A program made the position numbers and the translations under genes. Source: Abyssibius sp040880065 (GTDB lineage Bacteria; Pseudomonadota; Alphaproteobacteria; Rhodobacterales; Rhodobacteraceae). Taken from it: a stretch of 64,000 nucleotides of DNA. Shown here piece after piece: positions 1 through 8,300 of this stretch; position 1 is the first letter of the stretch; each line of letters begins with the position of its first letter. The notes under the pieces are model-generated. The model was not told where the DNA came from. It did no database searches and saw only the letters and a program-made list of their open reading frames with translations. The stretch covers positions 61,950-125,949 of the forward strand of contig JBBDJE010000031.1 in assembly GCA_040880065.1 (NCBI GenBank), written 5' to 3'.

Positions 1-305
1 TTTTGAACGTGTTGCGCAATGTCGTGGTGCTGAATGACGGCGTTGAAATGATGCCCGAAATGCTGCCGCATGACATTCTGCTTGACGCGCGGCGCATGAT
101 GTCACCCGGCGCACCGGAACAGCCCGCTGCACGCAGCGATGCTGCGCCGAACATTTCGGCCTTTGTTGGTCATACGCTTGCCGAAATGGAGCGGGCCTTT
201 ATCGAGGCAACAATCGAGGCGAGCGGCGGCTCGTTGCCGCAAGCTGCGCGCATTTTAGGCGTGTCACCGTCTACACTTTACCGTAAACGCGAAGGCTGGA
301 CCTGA
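1..305 (+). CDS. Sigma54-dependent Fis-family regulator, C-terminal fragment
   Basis: The reading frame is open from the left edge, so only about the last 100 residues are present. They show the end of the AAA+ sigma54-interaction domain (the NVLRNVVVLNDG stretch typical after the WPGNVREL motif) and a C-terminal Fis-type helix-turn-helix, seen as AARILGVSPSTLYRKREGW. NtrC/LuxO-like activators have this architecture and drive sigma54 promoters by ATP hydrolysis, usually after phosphorylation of an N-terminal receiver. The input domain lies outside the window, so the signal cannot be named. The LGVSPSTLYRK ending resembles LuxO-type response regulators. The first visible TTG codon is internal, not the start. 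Confidence 0.85.
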   Translation, partial: LNVLRNVVVLNDGVEMMPEMLPHDILLDARRMMSPGAPEQPAARSDAAPNISAFVGHTLAEMERAFIEATIEASGGSLPQAARILGVSPSTLYRKREGWT

Positions 306-336
306 CCGTCAGGCTGAAAAATCTGGAGAAGCCGCA

Positions 337-732
337 ATGCTGTTTGAAGCTGCCAAAGCCGCCCGCGCGCATGCCTATGCGCCCTATTCCAACTTCGCCG
401 TCGGCGCGGCGATTGAAACCGCCTCAGGTGCCGTGTTTTCCGGCTGCAATGTTGAAAACGTTGCCTATCCGCAAGGCACATGCGCCGAGGCCGGGGCCAT
501 TGCTGCCATGGTGGCGTCAGGCGAGCGGCAGATCAGGCAAGTGCTGGTGCTTGCGGTCAGCCCCCAGCCGGTAACACCTTGCGGCGGTTGCCGCCAAAAA
601 CTGGCCGAGTTTTCCAGCCCCGAAACCGTGGTCATTCTGGCCGATCTGAACGGTGAACGGCGGCGCATGACCATGGCCGAGCTTTTGCCCTTTGCGTTTG
701 ACCAAGTGCAGCTTGATAATAGAACTTCGTAG
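337..732 (+). CDS. cdd: Cytidine deaminase
   Basis: Hydrolytic deaminase of cytidine and deoxycytidine to uridines, feeding pyrimidine salvage in the cytoplasm. At 131 residues it matches the short homotetrameric CDA class. The zinc site is visible: C49-A50-E51 (TCAEAGAI, Glu being the catalytic proton shuttle) and the PCGGCRQ motif with C82 and C85. The substrate-binding NVEN motif is near residue 38. A GGAG-type ribosome site precedes the ATG. It heads a salvage cluster continued by deoA, deoB, add and upp, but is separated from deoA by two small AT-richer genes, which look like a later insertion. Confidence 0.95.
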   Translation: MLFEAAKAARAHAYAPYSNFAVGAAIETASGAVFSGCNVENVAYPQGTCAEAGAIAAMVASGERQIRQVLVLAVSPQPVTPCGGCRQKLAEFSSPETVVILADLNGERRRMTMAELLPFAFDQVQLDNRTS

Positions 733-807
733 TGACTCAGTTTGAAAATTTAAGTTTATCAGGCAAGATCATATGCTATATTTAGCTTAAAGCACAGGAG
801 GCAAGGT

Positions 808-1017
808 ATGCAATTCTTTGATTTCACCATTGACATCCATGGGGCGACCATCGTCGTAGCCGGAGAACGCCTGTCCACGGCATCACTGTCTCCTAGTGAA
901 ATTGATCAACAAGTAATCGCCCTCAAGGCTGATCTAGATCGTGTGGCCGCTAAGATGAAGATCGCAGTCGAAGAGCAAGTCAGGAAGCCACCGTTCGAAG
1001 ATGATGCTGATGCCTAA
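808..1017 (+). CDS. Small hypothetical protein (69 aa)
   Basis: Not recognised. A 69-residue acidic protein with a beta-rich start and a predicted helix around residues 30-55, then an acidic tail. It has an unusually strong ribosome site (AGGAGG, seven bases before ATG) and a short AT-rich upstream stretch (735-800) that could hold its own promoter. Base composition is less GC-rich than the flanking salvage genes. Its end overlaps a 36-codon frame starting at 1010, suggesting translational coupling. It interrupts the otherwise tight cdd-deoA arrangement, which suggests acquisition by transfer. Signal for translation is good; function is unknown. Confidence 0.6.
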   Translation: MQFFDFTIDIHGATIVVAGERLSTASLSPSEIDQQVIALKADLDRVAAKMKIAVEEQVRKPPFEDDADA

Positions 1018-1120
1018 GGGCCCAAAGGGAGAAAAATGCCCAGATGACGTCATCGGTCTTGTTGTGATGATTGGTCGGATCACAACAGGCGAAGAAGTTG
1101 ACCCACTACCTAAAACTTGA
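1010..1120 (+). CDS. Short MPKGPKGEK-type ORF, possibly truncated
   Basis: A 36-codon frame starts with ATG eight bases before the stop of the preceding 69-aa gene and ends at TGA 1118-1120. Its N-terminus MPKGPKGEKCPDDVIG resembles a widespread family of small proteins of unknown function that I remember as beginning MPKGPKGEKRPADVIGNAV and going on through a Met-Arg-Ile-Ala-Thr-Gly-Glu stretch; here the corresponding part reads GRITTGEE. The family is usually longer, so this copy may be decayed or shortened. The frame also contains a perfect 12-base palindrome at 1043-1054. Evidence is the resemblance plus coupling to the upstream gene; no function can be given. Confidence 0.45.
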   Translation: MPKGPKGEKCPDDVIGLVVMIGRITTGEEVDPLPKT

Positions 1121-1171
1121 CCATCTGGACAAAAACAGCCCAATGCTGCAGGCTGAATGCAGGGGGCTGAT

Positions 1172-2476
1172 ATGCTGACACAGGAAATTATTGCACTAAA
1201 ACGCGACGGCGGCGTGCTTTCACAGGCGGCAATTGCCCAGTTTGTGGCCGGCATTACCGATGGCAGTATCAGCGAAGGCCAAGCCGCTGCCTTTGCAATG
1301 GCGGTGTATTTTCAAAAGATGAGCATTGACGAGCGTGTCGCGCTGACATGCGCCATGCGCGACAGCGGCGATGTGCTGAAATGGGATATGCCCGGCCCGG
1401 TGGTCGACAAGCATTCAACCGGTGGCGTGGGCGATAATGTCTCGCTTATGCTCGCCCCTGCTCTGGCGGCTTGCGGCGCTTATGTGCCGATGATTTCGGG
1501 CCGCGGGCTTGGGCATACAGGCGGCACGCTCGACAAGTTCGATGCAATTCCCGGCTATAACACCCAGCCCGATATTGCCACGCTGCGCCGCGTGGTTGGG
1601 CAGGTAGGCTGCGCGATTATCGGCCAGACGGGCGAAATTGCACCCGCCGACAAGCGGCTCTACGGCATTCGCGATGTAACCGCGACGGTGGAGTCGATTG
1701 ACCTGATCACAGCTTCGATCCTGTCCAAAAAACTTGCAGCCGGGTTGCAGCATCTGGTGCTGGATGTGAAATTCGGCTCGGGTGCCTTTATGGCCAGCGC
1801 GGCGCAGGCGCGCGCGCTGGCTGAAAGCCTTGTAGAGGTTGCCAATGGCGCGGGGTGCGTAACCACCGCGCTGCTCACCGATATGAACCAGCCGTTGGCC
1901 AGCGCGGCGGGGAATGCGCTGGAAATGGCCAATGCCGTGGCATTCTTGCGCGGTGATGCCGATGCACGGCTTTACGAGGTTACCGTCGCGCTATGTGCGG
2001 CACTGTTGCACAGCGCAGGCATGGCAACAAGCGAGGATGAGGCGCGCGCCAAAGTAAAAAACGCCTTTGCCAGTGGTGCAGCGGCTGAGAAATTCGCGCA
2101 AATGATAGCAGCCCTTGGCGGGCCTGCCGACTTTATGGACGCGCCGGCAAAGCATATGGACGCCGCGCCGATCATTGTTGATGTCTATGCCAAAACGGCG
2201 GGCCATGTCGCCAAGATTGACGCCCGCGCCGTGGGGCAGGCCGTGGTCGAGCTTGGTGGCGGGCGTCGTCGCGCTGCCGATGCTATCGACTATGCTGTGG
2301 GGCTGGATGCGCTGGCCCCGCTTGGTGCCAAGGTTGATGCTCAAACCCCGATCGCGCGCATTCATGCCCGCACCGATGCCGGGTTTCAGGCGGCGCGCGC
2401 GCGACTTGAAGCCGCCTACACCATTGGCGATGCGCCCGATGCGACACCGCTGGTTCTGGAAAGGATCACCCCATGA
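1172..2476 (+). CDS. deoA: Thymidine phosphorylase
   Basis: Phosphorolysis of thymidine or deoxyuridine to base plus 2-deoxyribose-1-phosphate. The 434-residue protein aligns along its length with the E. coli DeoA I remember. The phosphate-binding motif KHSTGGVGD is at residues 80-88 and SGRGLGHTGGTLDK at 109-122; the DIDYSVG-like C-terminal region is also conserved. I place the start at 1172 (MLTQEIIALKRDGG) rather than the ATG at 1157, because a clear GGGGG ribosome site lies at 1162-1166 and family proteins begin this way. It overlaps deoB by four bases (ATGA), so the two are co-translated. Confidence 0.95.
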   Translation: MLTQEIIALKRDGGVLSQAAIAQFVAGITDGSISEGQAAAFAMAVYFQKMSIDERVALTCAMRDSGDVLKWDMPGPVVDKHSTGGVGDNVSLMLAPALAACGAYVPMISGRGLGHTGGTLDKFDAIPGYNTQPDIATLRRVVGQVGCAIIGQTGEIAPADKRLYGIRDVTATVESIDLITASILSKKLAAGLQHLVLDVKFGSGAFMASAAQARALAESLVEVANGAGCVTTALLTDMNQPLASAAGNALEMANAVAFLRGDADARLYEVTVALCAALLHSAGMATSEDEARAKVKNAFASGAAAEKFAQMIAALGGPADFMDAPAKHMDAAPIIVDVYAKTAGHVAKIDARAVGQAVVELGGGRRRAADAIDYAVGLDALAPLGAKVDAQTPIARIHARTDAGFQAARARLEAAYTIGDAPDATPLVLERITP

Positions 2477-3678
2477 GCCGCGCTTTTCTTGTGGTCATGG
2501 ATTCCGTGGGCATTGGCGGTGCGCGGGATGCCGCCGCCTTTGGCGATGAGGGTGCGAATACGCTTGGCCATATTGCTGCCGAATGTGCAGCAGGCCGCGC
2601 CAATGAGGGGCGAAACGGCCCGCTTTATCTGCCAAATCTGGATGCGCTTGGCCTTGGGCGCGCGGCCGAACTGGCAACAGGCACCTATCCGCCCGGCTTT
2701 TCGGCCACGCCAACCGGCCCTTATGCGGCGGCCAACGAGGTGTCCAATGGCAAGGACACGCCTTCGGGCCATTGGGAACTGGCCGGCATGCCCGTGCCGT
2801 TTGACTGGCACTACTTCCCCAATGAGCAGCCCGCATTTCCGCAAGACAAAATCGCCGAGATGATTGCGAAAGCCGGCCTGCCGGGCATTTTAGGGGATTG
2901 CCATGCTTCGGGCACCAAGATCATCGAAGCGCTTGGTGAGGCGCATGTGAAAACCGGCAAGCCGATTGTTTACACCTCGGCTGACAGCGTGGTGCAGATC
3001 GCCGCGCATGAAGAGGCGTTCGGGCTGGAAAAGCTCTATGCGCTATGCGAGATCGGCGCCGAAATTTTTCATCCGATGAGGGTGGGCCGGGTGATTGCGC
3101 GCCCGTTTCTTGGCGCAGATGCGGCCAGCTTCAAACGCACGCCGAACCGGCATGACTATGCGATTACCCCGCCTGAAAAAACCTTGTGCAACCGCGTGGT
3201 TGATGCGGGCGGGCGCACGCTGGCCATTGGCAAGATAGGCGATATTTTCGCCATGTCGGGCATTTCAGAGGTGTTCAAAGGCAAAGACGATATGGCGCTG
3301 TTCGACCATTTGCTGACCCTTGCCGATACCGCCCAAAATGGCGACTTTGTGTTCGCGAATTTTGTGGAGTTTGACAGCGAATACGGCCACCGCCGCGATG
3401 TGGCGGGTTATGCACGCGCGCTGGAACGCTTTGATACGCGCCTGCCTGCCTTGCGCGCCAAACTGCGTGCGGGCGATATGATGATCATCACCGCCGACCA
3501 TGGCAACGACCCCACATGGCACGGCACCGAGCACACGCGCGAACGCGTGCCGGTGCTGGTGCATGGCGAAGGGCTGAAAGCTGGCCCGCTGGGGCAGGTG
3601 GGGTTTGTGCAGGTTGGCGAAACACTCGCCGCCCATCTGGGGCTGGCCCAAGGCGAACATGGCAGGAGCTTTTTGTGA
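2473..3678 (+). CDS. deoB: Phosphopentomutase
   Basis: Interconverts (deoxy)ribose-1-phosphate and -5-phosphate using two metal ions, linking nucleoside phosphorolysis to the pentose phosphate pathway. Alkaline-phosphatase-like fold: the metal ligand Asp is at residue 10 (VVMDSVGIGG), the GKDTPSGHWE motif holding the phosphorylated Thr is around residues 94-103, and the metal-binding ITADHGNDPTWHGTEHTRE is around 338-356. Length 401 is normal. The start ATG overlaps the deoA stop, and its stop overlaps the GTG of add. No deoC (deoxyribose-phosphate aldolase) follows here, so the product must be used elsewhere. Confidence 0.96.
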   Translation: MSRAFLVVMDSVGIGGARDAAAFGDEGANTLGHIAAECAAGRANEGRNGPLYLPNLDALGLGRAAELATGTYPPGFSATPTGPYAAANEVSNGKDTPSGHWELAGMPVPFDWHYFPNEQPAFPQDKIAEMIAKAGLPGILGDCHASGTKIIEALGEAHVKTGKPIVYTSADSVVQIAAHEEAFGLEKLYALCEIGAEIFHPMRVGRVIARPFLGADAASFKRTPNRHDYAITPPEKTLCNRVVDAGGRTLAIGKIGDIFAMSGISEVFKGKDDMALFDHLLTLADTAQNGDFVFANFVEFDSEYGHRRDVAGYARALERFDTRLPALRAKLRAGDMMIITADHGNDPTWHGTEHTRERVPVLVHGEGLKAGPLGQVGFVQVGETLAAHLGLAQGEHGRSFL

Positions 3679-4670
3679 ACACTTTCACCACCACCCCCAA
3701 AACAGAGCTGCATCTGCACCTTGAAGGGGCGGCGCCGCCCGCCTTTATCCGCCAGTTGGCACATGAGAAAAAGGTCGATCTTGAGGGCATTTTTGGCGCA
3801 GATGGCACTTATAAATGGACAGATTTTGTAAACTTCCTGCGGGTTTACGAGGCCGCCTGCTCGGTGTTGCAATCCCCCGAAGACTTCGCCCGCCTGACCG
3901 AGGCCGTGCTGGCGGAAAGTGCCGCGCATGGGGTGATTTACACCGAAATTTTTCTGGCACCGGATTTTTGCGGCGGCGATGTCATCAAATGGCGCGAATA
4001 TCTGGCGGCGATATGTGAGGCCGCCAGCAGCCAAGAGGCGAAGCTTGGCATTACAACGCGCTTCATTTCCACTGTTGTGCGGCATTTCGGGGCCGAGAAT
4101 GCCCGCAAAACCGCGCGTATTTCCGCCGAAACTGCCAGCCCTATGCTGACAGGCTTTGGCATGGGGGGCGATGAGAATTTCGGCAAAGCCGGAGATTTTG
4201 CATGGGCCTTTGCCTGTGCGGCCGAAGCGGGGCTGGGGCTGACCAGCCATGCCGGCGAGGTGCGCGGGGCTGAAAGCGTGGCTGAAACGCTGCGCGATTT
4301 GAAGGTAAGCCGCATTGGCCATGGTGTGCGCGCGGTGGAAGATGCCGGGCTTATGGCGCGCCTTGCTGGCGAGAATGTGCATCTGGAGGTGAACCCCGGC
4401 TCCAATATCTCGCTTTCGGTGTTTGAGGCTTTGGCCGATCATTCGATCACCAAGCTGCGCGAAGCGGGCGTCTCAATCAGCGTATCTACCGATGATCCAC
4501 CCTATTTTGACACCGATATGAGCCGCGAATATGCCAACTTGAACGCAACTTTCGGCTGGGGCGAGGCGGATTTTCGTGCGATAAACCGCGATGCGATGGC
4601 GGCTGCGTTTTGTGACGAGGCGACGCGCACCCGCATTATGGCCCGATTTGAGGAGAGCGCCGATGTCTGA
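3675..4670 (+). CDS. add: Adenosine deaminase
   Basis: Deaminates adenosine and deoxyadenosine to inosines. A TIM-barrel amidohydrolase of 331 residues: HLHLEG near residues 13-18 supplies two zinc ligands, SHAGEV (about 191-196) the third ligand and catalytic Glu, HGVRA (about 215) the catalytic His, and STDDPPYF (about 269) the zinc and catalytic Asp pair. I chose the GTG at 3675: it overlaps the deoB TGA (GTGA), has AGGAG six bases upstream, and puts HLHLEG near the N-terminus as in the family. Adenine deaminases of this family cannot be excluded by motif alone. Last codons overlap upp. Confidence 0.92.
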   Translation: MNTFTTTPKTELHLHLEGAAPPAFIRQLAHEKKVDLEGIFGADGTYKWTDFVNFLRVYEAACSVLQSPEDFARLTEAVLAESAAHGVIYTEIFLAPDFCGGDVIKWREYLAAICEAASSQEAKLGITTRFISTVVRHFGAENARKTARISAETASPMLTGFGMGGDENFGKAGDFAWAFACAAEAGLGLTSHAGEVRGAESVAETLRDLKVSRIGHGVRAVEDAGLMARLAGENVHLEVNPGSNISLSVFEALADHSITKLREAGVSISVSTDDPPYFDTDMSREYANLNATFGWGEADFRAINRDAMAAAFCDEATRTRIMARFEESADV

Positions 4671-5295
4671 GCATCTGACCATTGTCAAACACCCGCTTGT
4701 GCAACACAAGCTGACCAAAATGCGCGAGCGTGACACCTCTACCGCCAAGTTCCGCCAGCTTTTGCGCGAGATCAGCCTGCTGATCGGCTATGAAGTCACC
4801 CGCAACCTGCCGATGACGACAACCGATATCGACACGCCGCTTGAGGAAATGGAAGCGCCCATTCTCAAGGGCAAAAAGCTTGCGCTGATCTCGATCTTGC
4901 GCGCTGGCAACGGGCTGCTTGACGGGGTGCTGGAGCTTATACCTTCGGCGCGCGTGGGGTTTGTGGGGCTTTATCGCGATGAAGAAACCCTGCAACCCGT
5001 GCAATATTATTTCAAGGTGCCAAAAGAGCTGGACCAGCGCGTGGTGATCGCCGTGGACCCGATGCTTGCAACCGGCAATTCCTCGGTTGCGGCCATTGAT
5101 TTGTTGAAAAAAGCTGGGGCGAAAGACATTCGATTTTTGTGCCTGCTTGCCGCGCCCGAGGGCATTGCGCGCATGAAAGAGGCACACCCCGATGTGCCGA
5201 TCATCACCGCCGCGGTTGACCGCCAGCTCAGCGATATCGGCTATATCCTGCCCGGTCTTGGTGATGCGGGCGACCGCATGTTCGGCACGAAATAG
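4663..5295 (+). CDS. upp: Uracil phosphoribosyltransferase
   Basis: Converts uracil and PRPP to UMP. 210 residues, the usual length. The PRPP-binding loop VDPMLATGNS lies at residues 131-140 and the uracil-contacting C-terminal segment GLGDAGDRMFGTK ends the protein. The start is ATG 4663 (MSEHLTIVKHPLVQHKL), preceded by AGGAGA at 4651-4656 inside the end of add; the two genes overlap by eight bases. Together with cdd and deoA it recovers pyrimidine bases liberated by phosphorolysis. Confidence 0.97.
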   Translation: MSEHLTIVKHPLVQHKLTKMRERDTSTAKFRQLLREISLLIGYEVTRNLPMTTTDIDTPLEEMEAPILKGKKLALISILRAGNGLLDGVLELIPSARVGFVGLYRDEETLQPVQYYFKVPKELDQRVVIAVDPMLATGNSSVAAIDLLKKAGAKDIRFLCLLAAPEGIARMKEAHPDVPIITAAVDRQLSDIGYILPGLGDAGDRMFGTK

Positions 5296-5303
5296 GGGCA
5301 GAT

Positions 5304-6638
5304 ATGGCCAGCACGCTCATCCGCAATGCTGATACCGTTGTCACAATGGATGCAGCGCGGCGCGAATTGGCGGGGGCTTCGGTGCTGGTTGAAGGCGGGG
5401 TGATTACCGCCATTGGCGATGGCCCCTATCTGGCCGACAGGGTGATTGATGCACGCGGCTGCGTGGTAACACCGGGGCTGGTCAACACCCATCACCACCT
5501 GTTCCAAACCATGACCCGCGCCGTGCCGGGCGGGCAGGATGCGCTGCTCTTTGGCTGGCTCAAAACGCTCTACCCGATCTGGGCGCGCATGGGGCCGGAG
5601 CATATGCTTGTATCTGCGCAGGTCGGGCTGGCCGAGCTTGCGCTTTCCGGCTGCACGCTGACATCTGACCATTTATACCTGTTTCCCAATGGCGCGCGGC
5701 TGGATGACACGATTGAAGCCGCCCAGCGCATTGGTTTGCGCCTGCACGCCACACGCGGCGCAATGAGCATTGGCGAAAGCGCCGGTGGCCTGCCGCCCGA
5801 CAGTCTGGTCGAGAACGAGGCGGCTATATTGAATGACAGCATTCGCCTGATTGACGCCTACCATGATGCCGCCGAGGGCGCGATGCTGCGTATCGGCCTT
5901 GCCCCCTGTTCGCCGTTTTCCGTCAGTCGCGAGTTGATGCGCGATGCGGCTGTTCTGGCGCGTGACAAGGGCGTGATGTTGCACACGCATCTGGCTGAAA
6001 ATGATGAAGACATTGCCTATTCGCTAGAGAAATTCGGCTGCCGACCGGGCCAGTATGCCGAGGATCTGGGCTGGACGGGCAGCGATGTATGGCACGCCCA
6101 TTGCGTAAAGCTCGACGCCAGCGAGATTGACCTGTTTGCCCGCACCGGCACGGGTGTGGCGCATTGCCCCTGTTCCAACTGCCGCCTTGGCTCGGGCATT
6201 GCACCTGTGCGCGCCATGCGCGATGCGGGGGTGAATGTGGGGCTGGGGGTGGATGGTTCGGCCAGCAATGATGCCGGTGATTTGCTGAGCGAGGCGCGAC
6301 AGGCGCTGCTGTTGCAACGTGTCAAAAACGGGGCCGATGCCATTTCGGCGCGCGAAGTGCTGGAAATTGCCACGCTTGGCGGTGCCAAAGTGCTTGGTCG
6401 CCCCGACCTCGGTAGCCTTGAGCTTGGTAAACGCGGCGATATCGCCATTTGGGACAGTCAGCATTTGGGCGCTGCCGGGGCGTGGGATGCGGTCGCCGCT
6501 CTCATCCTGTGCCCGCCCAAGAGCGTGCGCGATTTGCTGGTAGAGGGGCAGATTGTGGTGGAGGGCGGCATATTGGCGCGGCTTGATACGCGCCAGCTGA
6601 TTACCCGCCAGAACCAGTTGGCAGCAGGGCTCGTTTAG
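5304..6638 (+). CDS. 8-oxoguanine deaminase (amidohydrolase)
   Basis: Amidohydrolase-superfamily protein of 444 residues that best fits 8-oxoguanine deaminases (8-oxoguanine to urate plus ammonia). The metal motif NTHHHLFQ is at residues 61-68, LAENDEDIAYS carries the substrate-binding Glu, HCVKL the next His, and VDGSASND the catalytic Asp; the CPCSNCRLGSG stretch is characteristic of this group and of related triazine hydrolases. It lies nine bases after upp at the end of the salvage operon. The product urate or xanthine fits the adjacent permease and XdhC gene. Guanine or s-triazine deaminase is the alternative annotation. Confidence 0.85.
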   Translation: MASTLIRNADTVVTMDAARRELAGASVLVEGGVITAIGDGPYLADRVIDARGCVVTPGLVNTHHHLFQTMTRAVPGGQDALLFGWLKTLYPIWARMGPEHMLVSAQVGLAELALSGCTLTSDHLYLFPNGARLDDTIEAAQRIGLRLHATRGAMSIGESAGGLPPDSLVENEAAILNDSIRLIDAYHDAAEGAMLRIGLAPCSPFSVSRELMRDAAVLARDKGVMLHTHLAENDEDIAYSLEKFGCRPGQYAEDLGWTGSDVWHAHCVKLDASEIDLFARTGTGVAHCPCSNCRLGSGIAPVRAMRDAGVNVGLGVDGSASNDAGDLLSEARQALLLQRVKNGADAISAREVLEIATLGGAKVLGRPDLGSLELGKRGDIAIWDSQHLGAAGAWDAVAALILCPPKSVRDLLVEGQIVVEGGILARLDTRQLITRQNQLAAGLV

Positions 6639-6667
6639 GGGCCGCGCCGTAGCGCAGCCCCCGATGT

Positions 6668-8056
6668 TCAGTCTTCCTGCGGAATGACCAGATTAAGCAC
6701 GATCGCGATAATGGCTGCGGGCAGCAAGCCGCTGCTCAGCAGGATCTGCATGGTCTTACCCAAATGCAGCAGCGCTTCAGGCACCAGTTGCAAACCGAAG
6801 CTGACCGAAATCGCGGTTGCAAAAATCACCATATTGCGGCGGTTCCACTTCACGTCGGACAGCATGGAAAGACCGGCGGCCGCCACCATGCCGAACATGA
6901 CGATAACACCGCCGCCCAGCACGTTGATGGGCATTGTTGAAATGGCTGCGCCAACCTTTGGAACAAGCCCAGCCGCAATCAGGAACAGCGCGCCAATGCT
7001 GACAACATGGCGGCTCATAACGCCGGTCATCGCAACAAGGCCGACATTCTGGCTAAAGCTTGTATTGGGCAGCGAGCCGAATACGCCGGCAACCGCCGTG
7101 CCAAGCCCGTCGGCATAGGTTGCACCGGAGATTTCCTTGTCGGTCGCCTCGCGCCCGGCACCGCCTTTGGTAATGCCCGATACATCGCCAACCGTTTCAA
7201 TTGCTGAAATGATCGCCATGAGGCACATGCCGATGATGATCGCCCAGTTCAGTTCGAACCCCCATTTGAAGGGCGAAGGCACGCTGAGCCATGCGGCCGT
7301 GCCGATATTGCCAAAGCTGACCTGCCCCATGAGCAGGGCAACAATGTAACCCGCAATCAGCCCGACAAGCACGCCGGCCACCGAAAACATGCCCTTGGTG
7401 AAAAACTTCAGCGCCAGGGTGACAACCACAACCACAATTGCCGGAAACCACATGGCAAAGCTGCCGAATTTCAGTGCTGCGGTATCAAGCAGTGTGCCCT
7501 CGGTCTTGGCATTGGCCGCAGCCGCGATGGCGGCGTCATAGGCAGGCACCCCGCCGGCCGCGTATTGCACGCCAACCTTGATAAGCGCGAGGCCGATCAT
7601 CAACACGATCAGCCCGGTCACCAGCGGCGGCAGTGCAAAGCGCAGCTTGCCGATAAACGCGCCAAGGACGAAATGGAAAACGCCGCCGACCATGACCCCG
7701 GTCATCAGCCCGGCCATGCCGCCAACACCTGCGCCCGCAACGGCCGGAATCATTATCGGCACAAAGGCAAAGCTGGTGCCCTGCACAATGGGAAGGCGCG
7801 CACCAACCGGCCCCATGCCGACGGTTTGAATCAAGGTGGCAATACCCGCAAAGAGCATGGCCATTTGAATCATGTAAATCATATTGGAAAGGTCGCCCGA
7901 GCCAAAGCCGATGCCCGCCGCACCGGCCACGATAATGGCAGGCGTGACGTTGGAAGCAAACATGGCCAGAACATGCTGAATGCCCAAAGGCACCGCCTGT
8001 GCCAAAGGTGGCATCGAGTTCGGGTCGCGATACATGTCACGTGTGATATCTGTCAT
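6668..8056 (-). CDS. NCS2 uracil/xanthine/urate permease
   Basis: Inner-membrane nucleobase:cation symporter-2 family protein of 462 residues with about 12-14 hydrophobic segments. Family features are the N-terminal PLGIQHVLAMFASNVTP stretch, an NCS2 signature region around SAIETVGDVSGITKGG, and the GLGTAVAGVFGSLPNTSFSQN motif in the carrier core. The start is ATG at 8056 (MTDITRDMYRDP) with GAGGGA upstream; a longer frame exists but has no family sequence. It is convergent with the 8-oxoguanine deaminase gene and divergent from mgtE. Substrate is probably a purine (xanthine or urate) by context; this is inference. Confidence 0.88.
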   Translation of the reverse strand: MTDITRDMYRDPNSMPPLAQAVPLGIQHVLAMFASNVTPAIIVAGAAGIGFGSGDLSNMIYMIQMAMLFAGIATLIQTVGMGPVGARLPIVQGTSFAFVPIMIPAVAGAGVGGMAGLMTGVMVGGVFHFVLGAFIGKLRFALPPLVTGLIVLMIGLALIKVGVQYAAGGVPAYDAAIAAAANAKTEGTLLDTAALKFGSFAMWFPAIVVVVVTLALKFFTKGMFSVAGVLVGLIAGYIVALLMGQVSFGNIGTAAWLSVPSPFKWGFELNWAIIIGMCLMAIISAIETVGDVSGITKGGAGREATDKEISGATYADGLGTAVAGVFGSLPNTSFSQNVGLVAMTGVMSRHVVSIGALFLIAAGLVPKVGAAISTMPINVLGGGVIVMFGMVAAAGLSMLSDVKWNRRNMVIFATAISVSFGLQLVPEALLHLGKTMQILLSSGLLPAAIIAIVLNLVIPQED

Positions 8057-8300
8057 ATGTCCCTCACTGTTGTGCGTCGTTGCGCGATTTGGCCAACATT
8101 TAGTGGTCCGGTTTGTTGTGACCGAATAGTTCCTGCAATTTTCACATTGATCAACTTCACAAGACGCGAATGCACTTTCAAATATATGTATATAATCGGC
8201 GGTAAACTGCGTGCGGGCAGGGGTTTGCGCATGCGTCAACTTGTGCAGCCATGGCCCAGCTTCTATGTTGCGCCACGGACCAGCAAAAAAGGAGCCTGCG
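8057..8300. promoter_or_regulatory. Divergent promoter region, permease and mgtE
   Basis: Gene-free 244 bases between two divergent start codons. A perfect TATAAT is at 8191-8196 on the plus strand, but no good -35 element stands 16-18 bases upstream, so mgtE promoter assignment is tentative. An AT-rich run (8180-8196) and the 8-base palindrome TTGATCAA at 8147-8154 are visible. I looked for a purine/xanthine riboswitch before the permease and a magnesium riboswitch before mgtE and could not convincingly fold either by eye. Confidence 0.35.

Noticed and set aside
1043..1054. Perfect 12-base palindrome GATGACGTCATC
   Set aside because: It lies inside a small coding frame with no promoter nearby; it may be chance and is only mentioned with that gene.
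6639..6667. GC-rich hairpin between two convergent genes
   Set aside because: The stem is imperfect and no T run is present on either strand, so it was not listed as a terminator.
8057..8300. Possible purine or magnesium riboswitch
   Set aside because: No convincing conserved helices could be assembled by eye; a covariance-model search would be needed.
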